Positions 1 through 8,776 of a DNA stretch of 64,000 nucleotides are shown here, in pieces. How positions within the stretch are numbered: the first letter of the stretch is position 1; each line of letters begins with the position of its first letter. The stretch spans positions 372,001 to 436,000 of the forward strand of contig NZ_BMQT01000003.1 of the NCBI RefSeq assembly GCF_014648255.1, read 5' to 3'. The notes under the pieces are model-generated. The model did no database searches. It saw only the letters and a list, made by a program, of their open reading frames with translations, and was not told the DNA's origin. The position numbers and the translations under genes are program-made. The stretch comes from Nocardioides albus. Its GTDB lineage: Bacteria; Actinomycetota; Actinomycetes; Propionibacteriales; Nocardioidaceae.

Positions 1-43
1 GCGCGAGAGGTCGGGGCGATCCGTCGCTGCTACGTTCCTGGCC

Positions 44-1288
44 GTGACAGCCTCGGATCGGCAGATCAGTCTGAGTGTGCTCCGTGACGTGGAGCGGCGT
101 GACGTCGCGGATCTGATCATCGCCGGCCTTCGGGAACGCTACGGAGTCGCGTTCGACGCGACGCTCAACCCGGATGTGTATGACCTACCCGACAGCTATC
201 CCGGCAGCCTGACCGTGGTCGCCCGACTCGGGGGCGATGTGGTCGCCACAGGCACCCTGGCCGCACGCCCGGGTGGCGTCGGCGAGATCGTCAGGATGAG
301 CACTGCGGCTCATACCCGGCGGATCGGGCTCGCCGGGCAGGTGCTCGATCACCTCATCGACGAGGCCCGAAGGCGCGACTGTCGCGAGCTGCGCGTCTCC
401 ACCACCAGCACGTGGACCAGTGCCCGCGCGCTCTATGCGTCCCGCGGCTTCGAGGAGATCGGCCTCTTCCAGGACACCCACGAGACCGACGTACGCTGCG
501 TCCTACCTCTTAGTGGGAGCGGCCCCGTCCGCAGCTTCGAGATCGTCCCGGGCGCCCCGGGATCGACCGTGCTTCTGCACGTGCCCCACGCCTCGCGCGT
601 GATCCCTGCAGACGTACGCAGCGGGATCGGGCTCTCCGACGCCGACCTCGACCGGGAGCTGACCGCGATCACGGACGCGGACACCGACCTCCTAGCCGAG
701 CGCGTGGCCGATCTCTGCGGCGTACGCCCCTGGGCGTTCGTCAACCGGCTCTCGCGACTGGTCGTCGACCCGGAGCGGTTTCCCGACGAGACCGAGGAGA
801 TGAATGCGGTCGGCATGGGGGTGGTCTACGAGGCGACGACCCAGCGCGGAGTGCTCCGGCAACCCTCGCCCGCGGAGCGCCGCACCCTTGTGCAGACCTA
901 TTTCGAGCCGTACGCCGCCGCCTTGGCCGAGCTCGTCACCAAGCGGCTCGCGTCCGCAGGCCGGGTGACCGTCATCGACGTCCACTCCTATCCTGCTTCA
1001 GCCCTCCCCTATGAGCTGCACGGCAACAGTCCGCGGCCAGAGGTCTGCCTGGGTACCGACGACTTCCATACGCCAGAGCTGCTCCTCGACCGGGCGCGGT
1101 CCGCGCTGGCAGCGGTGACCGGCGATGTCACGCTCGACTCACCCTTCTCCGGCTGCTACGTGCCGCTCGATCGCTATCGCCGGGACTCCGCGGTCGAGGC
1201 GATCATGCTGGAGATCCGTCGCGACCTGCTCGCTTCTCGTCCCGATGACCTGGCGTGCGCGACCGCCCGCCTGATCGAGACACTCTGA
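44..1288 (+). CDS. GNAT acetyltransferase / N-formylglutamate amidohydrolase fusion
   Basis: A 414-residue two-domain protein starting at GTG. Residues about 8-150 resemble a GNAT N-acetyltransferase: the acetyl-CoA loop is RRIGLA at 92-97, followed by the typical late segment SARALYASRGFEEIG. Residues about 165-414 match the N-formylglutamate amidohydrolase family, which removes formyl groups from N-formylglutamate at the end of some histidine degradation routes; HVPHASR at 179-185, DTDLLAERV, VNRLSRLVVDPER and VIDVHSYP are the recognisable blocks. Both domains look intact. The acetyl acceptor cannot be read from the sequence. The next gene is convergent and only 19 nt away. Confidence 0.85.
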   Translation: MTASDRQISLSVLRDVERRDVADLIIAGLRERYGVAFDATLNPDVYDLPDSYPGSLTVVARLGGDVVATGTLAARPGGVGEIVRMSTAAHTRRIGLAGQVLDHLIDEARRRDCRELRVSTTSTWTSARALYASRGFEEIGLFQDTHETDVRCVLPLSGSGPVRSFEIVPGAPGSTVLLHVPHASRVIPADVRSGIGLSDADLDRELTAITDADTDLLAERVADLCGVRPWAFVNRLSRLVVDPERFPDETEEMNAVGMGVVYEATTQRGVLRQPSPAERRTLVQTYFEPYAAALAELVTKRLASAGRVTVIDVHSYPASALPYELHGNSPRPEVCLGTDDFHTPELLLDRARSALAAVTGDVTLDSPFSGCYVPLDRYRRDSAVEAIMLEIRRDLLASRPDDLACATARLIETL

Positions 1289-1307
1289 CTCATGAGGCCT
1301 CCACAGA

Positions 1308-1757
1308 TCACTCCGTCGACTCGACCAGGGCCGCCAGACGTGTGAGCGAGGCGGCGAGCATGTCCGCGGTGGTGGCGCGGGCACGCTTGAGACGGTTGGT
1401 GTCGGTCAGGTCGGTCCAGTCGTAGGTGTGGGTGACGCGAGTGAGGCCGTCGCCCGCCGACTCCAGCTCCCAGCGCCACAGGTGACCCGGCGGCTGCTTG
1501 CCGGGCTCGGACGGGCGCCACGCGATGCGCCGGCCCTCCTCGAACTCGACGATGTGGTTCTCCCGGATCTGGCCGCCGGTGAGCTGCATGGTGAACAGGT
1601 CGCCAACCGCCTGCACCCGCTGCCCCTGCGGTGCCTCGGAGAGGTTGTCGTTGCCGTCCCACGTCGGCTGCTGTGCGGGATCGGCGATCACCTCGAAGAT
1701 CTGCGCCGCCTCCGCCCGGATCTCGCGGTTGGCGGTGACGATGTGCTCATCGCTCAT
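1308..1757 (-). CDS. SRPBCC (polyketide cyclase/START-like) protein
   Basis: A 149-residue single-domain protein of the SRPBCC fold, which forms a helix-grip pocket for hydrophobic ligands. The pattern is typical: N-terminal strand with REIRAEAAQIFEVIADPAQQ, a WDGN loop, the strand pair IVEFEEGRRIAWRPSEPG and LWRWELESAGDGLTRVTHTYD, then a long C-terminal helix. There is no signal peptide or membrane segment, so it is probably cytoplasmic. It starts at ATG and is transcribed alone, 41 nt upstream of the start of the convergent-facing YcaQ-type gene's stop region. The ligand and role are unknown. Confidence 0.8.
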   Translation of the reverse strand: MSDEHIVTANREIRAEAAQIFEVIADPAQQPTWDGNDNLSEAPQGQRVQAVGDLFTMQLTGGQIRENHIVEFEEGRRIAWRPSEPGKQPPGHLWRWELESAGDGLTRVTHTYDWTDLTDTNRLKRARATTADMLAASLTRLAALVESTE

Positions 1758-1798
1758 GTGCTCGATCCAAGCACAGGCCCATGGGCTGCCATATCGAT

Positions 1799-3019
1799 TT
1801 AGCGGACGGCCACCTCGGCGATCAGCGCCGGCGCGAGGTCGCCCTTGGGCTCGACCTGGATCGTGTCCATGCCGAGCCAGCCGGCGAGTCGCTCGAGCTC
1901 GGCGGCCAGCTCGATGGCCGTCTCGACGGGGGCGTTCGGCTCTGTGTAGGCGCCCTTGACCTGGAGCGTTCCGCTCTTGCGATCGGCCTTCAGATCGACG
2001 CGGCCGACGATGTGCTCGCCGAGGAGGAAGGGGAGCACGTAGTAGCCGTGGATCCGCTTGTGCGCCGGCGTGTAGATCTCGATCCGGTAGTAGAAGTCGA
2101 AGAGCGCCTCGGTGCGCTCCCGTTCCCAGACCAGCGGGTCGAACGGGCTCAGCAGCGCGCGGGCGTCGATGCGGCGCGGGAGGCGTGACCCGGTGAAGAG
2201 GTACGCCTGCTTGCGGATGCCCTCGACCGTGACCGGCTCCACCTCACCGGCGTCGATGAGCTGGTTGAGCGCACGGGTCGTGTCGTCCACGCGCATCCGG
2301 AAGTAGTCGGCGACGTCCTTGGCGGTGCCGACCCCGTGGGACCTCGCGGCGCGGCGTACGAGCTCGAGCTGGGCCTCCTCGCGGATCGGCGTCGGCATGT
2401 CGAGGTAGATCTTGGGGATGACCCGTTCGGGCAGGTCGTAGGCGACCTCGAACTGGTCGTTCCGCCCGGCGATCGCAAGCTCGCCGAACATGTAGAGGAT
2501 GTCGAGGGTCTTGCGGGAGTCGGACCAGTTCCAGCCCCAGTGGTCCTTGCTCTGCGGCCCGGCGTCGTCGAGCGCTCTGGCGGCCTCGCGCGCGGTGACC
2601 GCGCCCTGCTCGGCCACCAGCGCGAGCACCTTCTCCTTCATCCCGTCCGGGACGCTCCCCCACCACTTCGACCCCTTGGTCGCGCGGTAGTCGTCCATCC
2701 GCCACTGCATGTGCGGCCACAGCTCGACCGGCATGAACGCCTGCACGTGCGCCCAGTACTCCACCATCCGGCGGTCCCTGTGACCGCTGCTCGCGCGGTG
2801 CAGGAGCCCGGTGTCGTATGCCCCCATCCGGCTGTAGAGCGGCATGTAGTGCGCCCGCTGCAGCACGTTGACGCTGTCGACCTGGAGCACTCCGGTGCGC
2901 TCCAGGGTGCGCTGGAACGTACGCATCGTGGGCGTCGCGTGGGGCTTGTCGGCGAACCCCTGCGCCGCCAGGGCGATTCGGCGGGCCTGGGAGCGGCTGA
3001 GCGTCTGCGAGCTGGGCAC
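1799..3019 (-). CDS. YcaQ-like winged-helix DNA glycosylase
   Basis: A 406-residue protein of the winged-helix family that includes E. coli YcaQ, a glycosylase that unhooks DNA interstrand crosslinks. The catalytic Q-x-D motif is present early as LQVDSVNV, followed by HYMPLYSRMG and a conserved C-terminal block LSPFDPLVWERERTEALFDF typical of the family. The GTG at 3019 is chosen because it gives the family's usual N-terminus (SQTLSRSQARRIAL) and leaves a 64-nt divergent spacer to the next gene; longer in-frame starts would run into that gene. A function in crosslink or alkylation repair is family knowledge, not shown here. Confidence 0.8.
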   Translation of the reverse strand: MPSSQTLSRSQARRIALAAQGFADKPHATPTMRTFQRTLERTGVLQVDSVNVLQRAHYMPLYSRMGAYDTGLLHRASSGHRDRRMVEYWAHVQAFMPVELWPHMQWRMDDYRATKGSKWWGSVPDGMKEKVLALVAEQGAVTAREAARALDDAGPQSKDHWGWNWSDSRKTLDILYMFGELAIAGRNDQFEVAYDLPERVIPKIYLDMPTPIREEAQLELVRRAARSHGVGTAKDVADYFRMRVDDTTRALNQLIDAGEVEPVTVEGIRKQAYLFTGSRLPRRIDARALLSPFDPLVWERERTEALFDFYYRIEIYTPAHKRIHGYYVLPFLLGEHIVGRVDLKADRKSGTLQVKGAYTEPNAPVETAIELAAELERLAGWLGMDTIQVEPKGDLAPALIAEVAVR

Positions 3020-3083
3020 GACTCCGACTCTAGAGCCGGTTCCGGACAAGTCTCGTCCGGAACCGGCGTCTCCGGTCGTCGAC

Positions 3084-3839
3084 ATGCGGGATCCTGAGTT
3101 CGTGGCACCTTCCTCGGACACGTCAGGACCCGTCGACCATCCGGCCGTCGCCGCTCTTGCCGACCGTCTCGCGCCGCAGCCGTGGGTGACCGGCCTGTAC
3201 GTCGCGGGGTCGCTCGCCACCGGCGATCATGTCCCCGGGGTCAGCGACCTGGACCTGGTCGCGCTCACCGACGGGCCGCCGGACACCGACCTGATCTCGT
3301 CCGTCCACAGCGAGCTCGACGTCGGCGTCGCGGCGGGCGCAGATCTCGGCTGCGCCTATGTCGCCGCCGACCGACGAGATGATCACGCGGCGCCGCACCC
3401 GACCTGGACCCACGGGCGGCTGGTGCACCGGCCGCTGACGACGATCCCCCGCGTCGAGCTGGCCGTCCACGGCCTGACGGTGTTCGGCGAGGACGTGCGG
3501 ACGCCGTTCCCGCCTGTCACGGAGGACGATGTCCGGGAGGCGTCGCGTGACGAGGTCTGCGGCTACTGGGCAGACGCGGTCAGACACCCGGGCTGGTGGA
3601 TCCTCGAGCCCGAGATCGCCGAGCTGAGCCTGACCGCGATGGCCCGAGGCCGACACGCGGCCGAGCACGGCCGGCTGCTCACCAAGTCGGCGGCGATCGA
3701 GGAGGCCGACGCGCCGGCATGGCTCCGTGACCGGCTGCGGGCGCGGCGCCGGGGCGACCCGGCGCCGCTGCCTCGCCTGCGTACGGCGTGGATCGCCTGG
3801 ACCGATGCCCGCCGGACGGTCGCGGGGCTCCGCCGGTGA
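3084..3839 (+). CDS. Nucleotidyltransferase-domain protein
   Basis: A 251-residue protein with a minimal nucleotidyltransferase core near the N-terminus: GSLATGDHVPGVSDLDLVA gives the G-S...D-x-D metal-binding signature seen in aminoglycoside adenylyltransferases and MNT-like enzymes. The remainder is helical (YWADAVRHPGWWILEPEIAELSL), as in aminoglycoside nucleotidyltransferases. The ATG at 3084 is preferred; a GTG at 3102 is also possible. An earlier in-frame ATG would overlap the divergent glycosylase gene. The substrate is unknown. It is convergent with the hemerythrin gene, sharing a hairpin. Confidence 0.7.
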   Translation: MRDPEFVAPSSDTSGPVDHPAVAALADRLAPQPWVTGLYVAGSLATGDHVPGVSDLDLVALTDGPPDTDLISSVHSELDVGVAAGADLGCAYVAADRRDDHAAPHPTWTHGRLVHRPLTTIPRVELAVHGLTVFGEDVRTPFPPVTEDDVREASRDEVCGYWADAVRHPGWWILEPEIAELSLTAMARGRHAAEHGRLLTKSAAIEEADAPAWLRDRLRARRRGDPAPLPRLRTAWIAWTDARRTVAGLRR

Positions 3840-3856
3840 AAGAAGAGGTCTTTCAC
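3836..3856. terminator. Hairpin containing both convergent stop codons
   Basis: Perfect 8-bp inverted repeat, GTGAAAGA and TCTTTCAC, around a 5-nt loop. The left arm contains the TGA of the nucleotidyltransferase gene and the right arm contains the stop of the convergent hemerythrin gene. There is no long T tract. A compact bidirectional terminator is the simplest reading. Confidence 0.5.
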
Positions 3857-4323
3857 AGCGGGCCGAAGACCTCACCCACGTCCGCATCGAGCCTCAACGA
3901 GTCGAGCACGCTCAACAGCTTGCGCTCCTCGTAGCGGAAGTGAGACTCCATGATCGCGGAGATGCCCTCGAGGTGCTTGCCGAGGTCTTCGGGGGTTGCG
4001 GCCCGATCGACGGCGGCCTGCAGACCTCCGAGGAGATGCCCGATCATGGAATGGTCCTGCTCGAGATAGCGGATCGTCTCGCGCAGCTCGGGATGGGCCC
4101 GGGCGATCGCCGGGAAGAGCTCCCGGTCCTCACCCTCGTGATGGCCGGTCAGGGCCGCGCAGAACCCATGACAGAACAGCAGCAGGTCGCGAGCCGCAGG
4201 CTCGGCGGGGTCTCCCGCGGCGATCGTCTCCTGCGTCACCCGCAGGGCCTTGCGCAGACGCTCGTGCACGTCGCGCATCTCGTTGCTCCAGGCGATCAGC
4301 CTGGTCTTCTCGCCCTCAGTCAC
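3853..4323 (-). CDS. Hemerythrin domain protein
   Basis: A 156-residue four-helix protein with the spaced His/Glu residues of a hemerythrin HHE di-iron site: H20 (MRDVHE), H61/H62 with E65 (TGHHEGEDRELFP), H91 (LEQDHSMIGHL) and H128 with E132 (ESHFRYEER). Bacterial members bind oxygen or nitric oxide or act in iron and oxidative-stress responses. It starts at GTG, has no signal peptide and stands alone between the convergent nucleotidyltransferase gene and a LuxR regulator. Which ligand it senses cannot be read from sequence. Confidence 0.85.
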   Translation of the reverse strand: MTEGEKTRLIAWSNEMRDVHERLRKALRVTQETIAAGDPAEPAARDLLLFCHGFCAALTGHHEGEDRELFPAIARAHPELRETIRYLEQDHSMIGHLLGGLQAAVDRAATPEDLGKHLEGISAIMESHFRYEERKLLSVLDSLRLDADVGEVFGPL

Positions 4324-4440
4324 GTGAGGGCGAAGGGGACGACAACATCAGTCGTGCTCCTTCGTGTCCGGCGCCTCCATGCCTGACACGGTCTGTCACC
4401 GGCACGCGACGCTGGCGTCAGCCTAGCGGCCGGGCCCGAC

Positions 4441-5121
4441 TCAGTCGACGTTGAGGAGCTTCTGACGCACGGCGTACATGACCGCCTCCATGCGCGAGTG
4501 GGCCTGGAGCTTCTCCAGGATGTTGCGTACGTGGTTCTTGACCGTGTTCTCGGAGATGAAGAGCCGCTTCGCGATCTCGCGGTTGTTGAGACCCTTGGCG
4601 ACCAGGCCGAGGACCTCGAGCTCGCGGTCGGTGAGCTTCGGGCCTGGAACCGGGGAGCGGTCCGGCTTCGACATCTGCTTGAACTCCTCCATCAGCTTGA
4701 CCGCCATGGAGGGGCTGATCAGCGACTGGCCGTCGGCGACGACCCGGATCGCCTGGGCGACCTGGTCGATCGAGGAGTCCTTGAGGAGGTAGCCCATCGC
4801 GCCGGCCTTGATCGCGTCGTAGAGATCGGCCTCCTCGTCGGAGACGGTCAGCATGATGATGTTGGCCGAGGGGACAGCGTCCTTGATGGCCACGCACGCC
4901 TCGAGGCCGGTCTGCTTCGGCATGCGTACGTCGAGCAGCACGACGTCCGGAGCGGAAGCCGCGGCGCGCTCGGTGCCCTCGATGCCGTTGGTCGCCTCAC
5001 CGATGACCTCGATGCCGGGCTCGCTCGCCAGGAGCGCGACCAGGCCCCTTCGGAAGAGCTCCTGGTCGTCGACAACCAGGACGCGGACCGGCTCACGATC
5101 GGCACCAGAGGTAGATGACAC
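4441..5121 (-). CDS. NarL/FixJ-type response regulator, no adjacent kinase
   Basis: A 226-residue response regulator starting at GTG. The N-terminal receiver has the acidic pocket VVDDQ and the phosphoacceptor aspartate in LLDVRMPK (about residue 64), with the conserved lysine in YLLKDSS. The C-terminal LuxR-type helix-turn-helix is ELEVLGLVAKGLNNREIAKR followed by ENTVKNHVRNIL. No histidine kinase gene adjoins it, so its partner must lie elsewhere. A longer in-frame ATG start at 5178 exists but would lie inside the hpf terminator hairpin, so the GTG is preferred. Confidence 0.85.
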   Translation of the reverse strand: MSSTSGADREPVRVLVVDDQELFRRGLVALLASEPGIEVIGEATNGIEGTERAAASAPDVVLLDVRMPKQTGLEACVAIKDAVPSANIIMLTVSDEEADLYDAIKAGAMGYLLKDSSIDQVAQAIRVVADGQSLISPSMAVKLMEEFKQMSKPDRSPVPGPKLTDRELEVLGLVAKGLNNREIAKRLFISENTVKNHVRNILEKLQAHSRMEAVMYAVRQKLLNVD

Positions 5122-5159
5122 GAATGCATCATGGCATGTATCCGAAGAGGACAAAGAGA

Positions 5160-5204
5160 ATGGCCGGGACTCACCCATCCGAGGGATGGAAAAGTCCCGG
5201 CCAT
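5160..5204 (-). terminator. Terminator of hpf
   Basis: Long hairpin downstream of the hpf stop on the minus strand. A 12-bp arm pair (5160-5171 ATGGCCGGGACT with 5193-5204) encloses a second pair CCATCC (5175-5180) and GGATGG (5184-5189). On the minus strand the hairpin is followed by TCTCTTTGTCCT, a loosely T-rich run. It separates hpf from the downstream regulator gene. Confidence 0.65.
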
Positions 5205-5231
5205 CATGCTGTCAGAACCGCCTTGCGGTTC

Positions 5232-5873
5232 TCAGACGAGATCTGCGCGGTTGAGCGCGATCACCCCGTAGTCGTATCCCCTCCGGCGGTAGACGACCGA
5301 CGGCCTCATCGAGTCCTTGTCGGTGTAGAGGTAGAAGTCGTGTCCGACCAGCTCCATCTCGTAGAGGGCCTGGTCGAGCGTCATCGGATCCGCGGTGTGC
5401 GTCTTCTCCCGGACGACCAAGGGCCCCTCCCCCGTCACCGTGATCGGACCGACCTGGTGCTCGCGTACGGTGTCGTCATCGAGCTGCTCCGACTCGCCTC
5501 CCGAGCCCAGGCCGTCGGGCTCGATGCCCGCCAGCGCCTGCCCGACCGACACCGGCGTACGGCGCCCGCGGTGGACTCTGCGGCGGTCGGCTGCCCGGCG
5601 CATCTGGGATGCCATCTTGTCGACAGCCAGGTCCAGCGCCCCCATCTTGTCCTCGGCACACGCCTCGGCCCGGATGACCGGACCCTTCGAGTAGGCGGTG
5701 AGCTCGACGTGTACGGCGCCCTTGTGCTGGCGCGGGTTGGGCTCGTTGTCGACCTCCACGTTGATCCTGATGATGCGGTGGTCGTGCTTCTCGAGCTTCG
5801 CGAGCTTCTCGGCTACGTGAGCGCGATAGCGGTCTGAGACCTCGGCGTTGCGGGCCGTGACGACAACTTCCAT
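5232..5873 (-). CDS. hpf: Long-form ribosome hibernation promoting factor
   Basis: A 213-residue long-form HPF. The N-terminal ~100 residues form the 30S-binding domain (start MEVVVTARNAEVSDRYRAHV, with VDKMASQMRRAADRRR), and the C-terminal ~55 residues form the dimerisation domain (DPMTLDQALYEMELVGHDF, then RPSVVYRRRGYDYGVIAL). Long HPF joins two 70S ribosomes into inactive 100S dimers in stationary phase. The ATG has a strong ribosome-binding site, GGGAGG, 5 nt upstream. The gene has a ~400-nt leader and its own terminator. In mycobacteria hpf also lies near comF, lpqB and mtrAB. Confidence 0.93.
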   Translation of the reverse strand: MEVVVTARNAEVSDRYRAHVAEKLAKLEKHDHRIIRINVEVDNEPNPRQHKGAVHVELTAYSKGPVIRAEACAEDKMGALDLAVDKMASQMRRAADRRRVHRGRRTPVSVGQALAGIEPDGLGSGGESEQLDDDTVREHQVGPITVTGEGPLVVREKTHTADPMTLDQALYEMELVGHDFYLYTDKDSMRPSVVYRRRGYDYGVIALNRADLV

Positions 5874-6279
5874 GGGTACCTCCCGGTGTTTCGGGGTTGG
5901 CGGATTCCCGGACGATCAGCGCATGTGACCCCCGGGGTACGGAGTCCGCCTGGCCGACCTGGTCTTCGACCCCACAACCGCCTGCAGAGGCTTAGCAGCT
6001 TGGTGCCACTCCACCTTCTCCATGCTGGCTCCCGTATCTGACGGGAGGGCACGGGCAGGACTTATCTCTAAGCCGCACCGTGATCCCCTTGCCCCAAAAT
6101 CTGGGTGCGAAGGGTTACGTGGACCGTTTCGCCTGCGACTGGCATCGGCTTGCCGCTCGGATGCCCGCAATGCGGACCTCTCTGCGACGCAACCACGGAC
6201 CCAGACGGACTCCATGTAGTGACGGTAGTTCGCCGATGTGCCCCACGAAAGCCCTTCAACAGAATTACATGACGGTTTC
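5874..6279 (-). promoter_or_regulatory. hpf upstream region (406 nt)
   Basis: Spacer between comF and hpf, both on the minus strand. It contains a 7-bp hairpin (CTCCCG... near 6029-6047), the hpf ribosome-binding site, and a possible 35-codon open frame listed separately. No -10/-35 pair close to consensus could be fixed with confidence, so the promoter type is open. No sequence similarity to genes was seen. Confidence 0.4.
5916..6023 (-). CDS. Possible 35-residue leader peptide of hpf
   Basis: An ATG at 6023 opens 35 codons ending at TGA 43 nt before the hpf start (MEKVEWHQAAKPLQAVVGSK...). A ribosome-binding-like GGGAG lies 5 nt upstream of the ATG. The peptide is basic, with no membrane segment, and I do not recognise it. 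It could be a translated leader controlling hpf, or chance in GC-rich DNA. Conservation is the test. Confidence 0.25.
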   Translation of the reverse strand: MEKVEWHQAAKPLQAVVGSKTRSARRTPYPGGHMR

Positions 6280-6984
6280 CTACATTTGAACGCGAGACCG
6301 ACGCTGGGTAGCCGCTACGGTCGCGATCGCTTTCACGTCCAGTCCGACCGATTCCAGCGCTCGTTGAGCCTCCCGAGCGGTCGCACCGGTGGTGATCACG
6401 TCGTCGCAGACGATGAACGACGCCCGCGGGGTCGTTCCGGCAAGTGTCCGGATGCCGGACGCCGGACAGGTGATCGAGCCCTCCAGGTTGGCCTGTCGCT
6501 GCCGGGAGTCGAGACCGGACTGGTCCACGACACCGGATCTCGTGCGGAGCAGCTGGTGATGACGGACGCCGAGGCCGTGCCGCCGCAGCACGGTGGCTGC
6601 TCCGCGCGTGATCGTCGCAGTGCTGTCGAGACCGCGCTCGCGTACGGAGGAACGCCGGGAGGGGACCGGGACGAGAACCGTCGGGCCGGCGCCGGTCTCC
6701 GCCATGGCTTCGAGGACGGCGAGGGCCAGCAGGCCGGCCAGGTGCCCGCGGAGCCCGAGGAGCTGGTGCTCCTTGAGACCGATGACCAGCGCCTTGAGGG
6801 TGCCGTCGTAGGGCCCCGCCGCGAAGACGGGCACGAGGCCCGGCGGCGCCGGGGTCGGCGGGCTCGACCGGGCGCCGTCCGGGAGGCCGGCGCGACAGTC
6901 ACGGCACAGCAGCCTGCCCGGTCGTCGGCAGCCGACGCAGCGCCCACCGACGACCAGGTCGTGCCAGGCATCGACGAGGTCCAT
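6280..6984 (-). CDS. comF: ComF-family phosphoribosyltransferase-like protein
   Basis: A 234-residue ComF protein. The N-terminal double-CxxC zinc motif is CVGCRRPGRLLCRDC; the C-terminal half is a type I phosphoribosyltransferase fold with the PRPP loop FIVCDDVITTGATARE. ComF proteins take part in single-stranded DNA handling during natural transformation in some bacteria, but in actinobacteria their role is less defined. The ATG at 6984 is chosen because it directly precedes the zinc motif; a longer frame would overlap lpqB. It is the last gene of the mtrA-mtrB-lpqB-comF run. Confidence 0.88.
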   Translation of the reverse strand: MDLVDAWHDLVVGGRCVGCRRPGRLLCRDCRAGLPDGARSSPPTPAPPGLVPVFAAGPYDGTLKALVIGLKEHQLLGLRGHLAGLLALAVLEAMAETGAGPTVLVPVPSRRSSVRERGLDSTATITRGAATVLRRHGLGVRHHQLLRTRSGVVDQSGLDSRQRQANLEGSITCPASGIRTLAGTTPRASFIVCDDVITTGATAREAQRALESVGLDVKAIATVAATQRRSRVQM

Positions 6985-7057
6985 GGACCCGAGTCGACCA
7001 GGGCAGGCGCAACGTGGCAACCACGGACCGTACGGCTGTGGATAACCTTGTGGAGAG

Positions 7058-8776
7058 TCAGCCCTGGTAGGTGACGTCGGAGAGGTCGGAGGGCAGCTCC
7101 AGGTCGAACCGGTCGAGCGGGTCCAAGAGCGTCCAGCCAGAGATGGCGTAGAGACGGGCCGAAGCCATCGGCGAGCCGACGACGCCGGTGACCCGGTCAC
7201 TGAGGGTGTAGCGCTCGCCGCTGGGAGCGCCGTCGAGCGAGACGGACTGGAACAACGCGGTCGAGTTGATCTGCTGGACCGCGACGATCGTGGTCGGCGA
7301 GGTCCAGGCGATGTCGGTGACCTGCATGGTCGCCGTGTCCGGGTGCGGCAGCAGGACCGCCGACGTCGCGGTCGTGATCACGCCCTTCGAGCTGGCCTGC
7401 AGCCGGCTGACCACGATCCGGTCAGAGGACTCGCCGTCGATCACCGCCACGAACCGAGTGCCGTCACGGGAGACCAAGAACCGGGTCACGTTCTCCCCGG
7501 TCACCCCGGGCACGGCGACGCGGACGAGGCGCTCGCCGTCGACGTACATCACCCGGGCGCCCGTCGAGTCCTTGTCGACCATCCAGAGCCGGCCGGCGAG
7601 GTCCCAGGACGGTCTCAACAGCCGGGTGCCGTTCACCGGCGCATCGACCAGGTCGCCGTCGCTGGTCAGCTCGCCGACGACGACGCCGGTGCGGTCGGTC
7701 GTGACGGCGGCGGCGGTCGAACCGTCAGCGTCGACGGCGACGTCAGTCACACCGTGGGACTTCGCCCACCTGCCGAGCACCGGCACCCACGGTTCACCGC
7801 TGTCGCCGGTGCTGGTCACCAGCGCACCGCCGCGCAGTGCGTAGAGATCGACCCGTGCGGACGTGCCGTTGGGGTCGTAGCCGCTGCCGCTGTCGACGCT
7901 GAACGTCTCGCCATACCCCGGCAGGACCACCGGCTCGCCGTCGAGCGTGAGCCGGATACGGTTCACGCTGGCGTCCTGTCGAAGCGTCCAGGCCAGCTGG
8001 GCTCCCATGAGCTGGAGATCTGCGGAGCTGTGCTCGTCGAGATCACCGGCGAGGTCGACCTCGGCCACACCGTCGCGGATCTCGACGGAACGGGGCTGGC
8101 CGGCGGCGGTCGGGAGCGCGCTGTCGATCACTCCCTGCGTCTCCTCCCCCGGCCCGCTCAGCAGGCTGGAGACCAGGGTGGCCGCGTAGGACGCGCCTCT
8201 GGGGGCGAAGATCGGCTCCGGCACCAAGGTGTGCCCGGTCGGTTCGACGTAGTAGAGGTTGCTGCGGGCGAAGTGGGACAGGAACCAGTCCTCCTCGACC
8301 ACCAGGGCGTCCGGTGCCGCGCTGATCCGCCACTCGCCCTTGATCCGAATGAGCTCGAAATCGAGAATGGCCTGCGACGCGGCCAGCGCGCCCCGCCACA
8401 CACCGCGCTCATCGAGCCAACCGGCATCCTCGAGCTCCACCGACACCTGCGGCGAGGAGACGGCGTGGGTGCTCCGCTCCCCGTAGACCAGCGTTCGCCC
8501 GCCTGGCGCCCAGCTCATCGCCGCATCCTTCGTGAGGTAGCGGCGGGCATAGGTCGTGCTCATCGGGGTGGCCTTCATGGCGTCGAGGAACCCGTCGACG
8601 ATCTCGCCCGGGGACGCCCCCGCGCGCGGAGGCCCCGGGTTGTACGGGATGACCTCCTCCTGCACTTCCGGCGCTGCCAGGTCGACCTGCTGGACCGGCC
8701 CGGAGTCGGGGACGCCCGAGCACGCCGAGGCGAGGAGAGCGATCGCGGTCAGGGCGATCACCAGTGCGGATCTCAC
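7058..8776 (-). CDS. lpqB: Lipoprotein LpqB, MtrB partner
   Basis: A 572-residue lipoprotein with signal sequence and lipobox LASAC, the modified cysteine being C19. The next ~250 residues fit the GerMN-type domain of LpqB and the C-terminal ~270 residues form a beta-propeller-like region. In mycobacteria LpqB contacts the extracellular part of the MtrB kinase and influences MtrA phosphorylation and cell-envelope homeostasis. The GTG start overlaps the mtrB stop by 4 nt (GTGA), which indicates translational coupling. Confidence 0.92.
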   Translation of the reverse strand: MRSALVIALTAIALLASACSGVPDSGPVQQVDLAAPEVQEEVIPYNPGPPRAGASPGEIVDGFLDAMKATPMSTTYARRYLTKDAAMSWAPGGRTLVYGERSTHAVSSPQVSVELEDAGWLDERGVWRGALAASQAILDFELIRIKGEWRISAAPDALVVEEDWFLSHFARSNLYYVEPTGHTLVPEPIFAPRGASYAATLVSSLLSGPGEETQGVIDSALPTAAGQPRSVEIRDGVAEVDLAGDLDEHSSADLQLMGAQLAWTLRQDASVNRIRLTLDGEPVVLPGYGETFSVDSGSGYDPNGTSARVDLYALRGGALVTSTGDSGEPWVPVLGRWAKSHGVTDVAVDADGSTAAAVTTDRTGVVVGELTSDGDLVDAPVNGTRLLRPSWDLAGRLWMVDKDSTGARVMYVDGERLVRVAVPGVTGENVTRFLVSRDGTRFVAVIDGESSDRIVVSRLQASSKGVITTATSAVLLPHPDTATMQVTDIAWTSPTTIVAVQQINSTALFQSVSLDGAPSGERYTLSDRVTGVVGSPMASARLYAISGWTLLDPLDRFDLELPSDLSDVTYQG

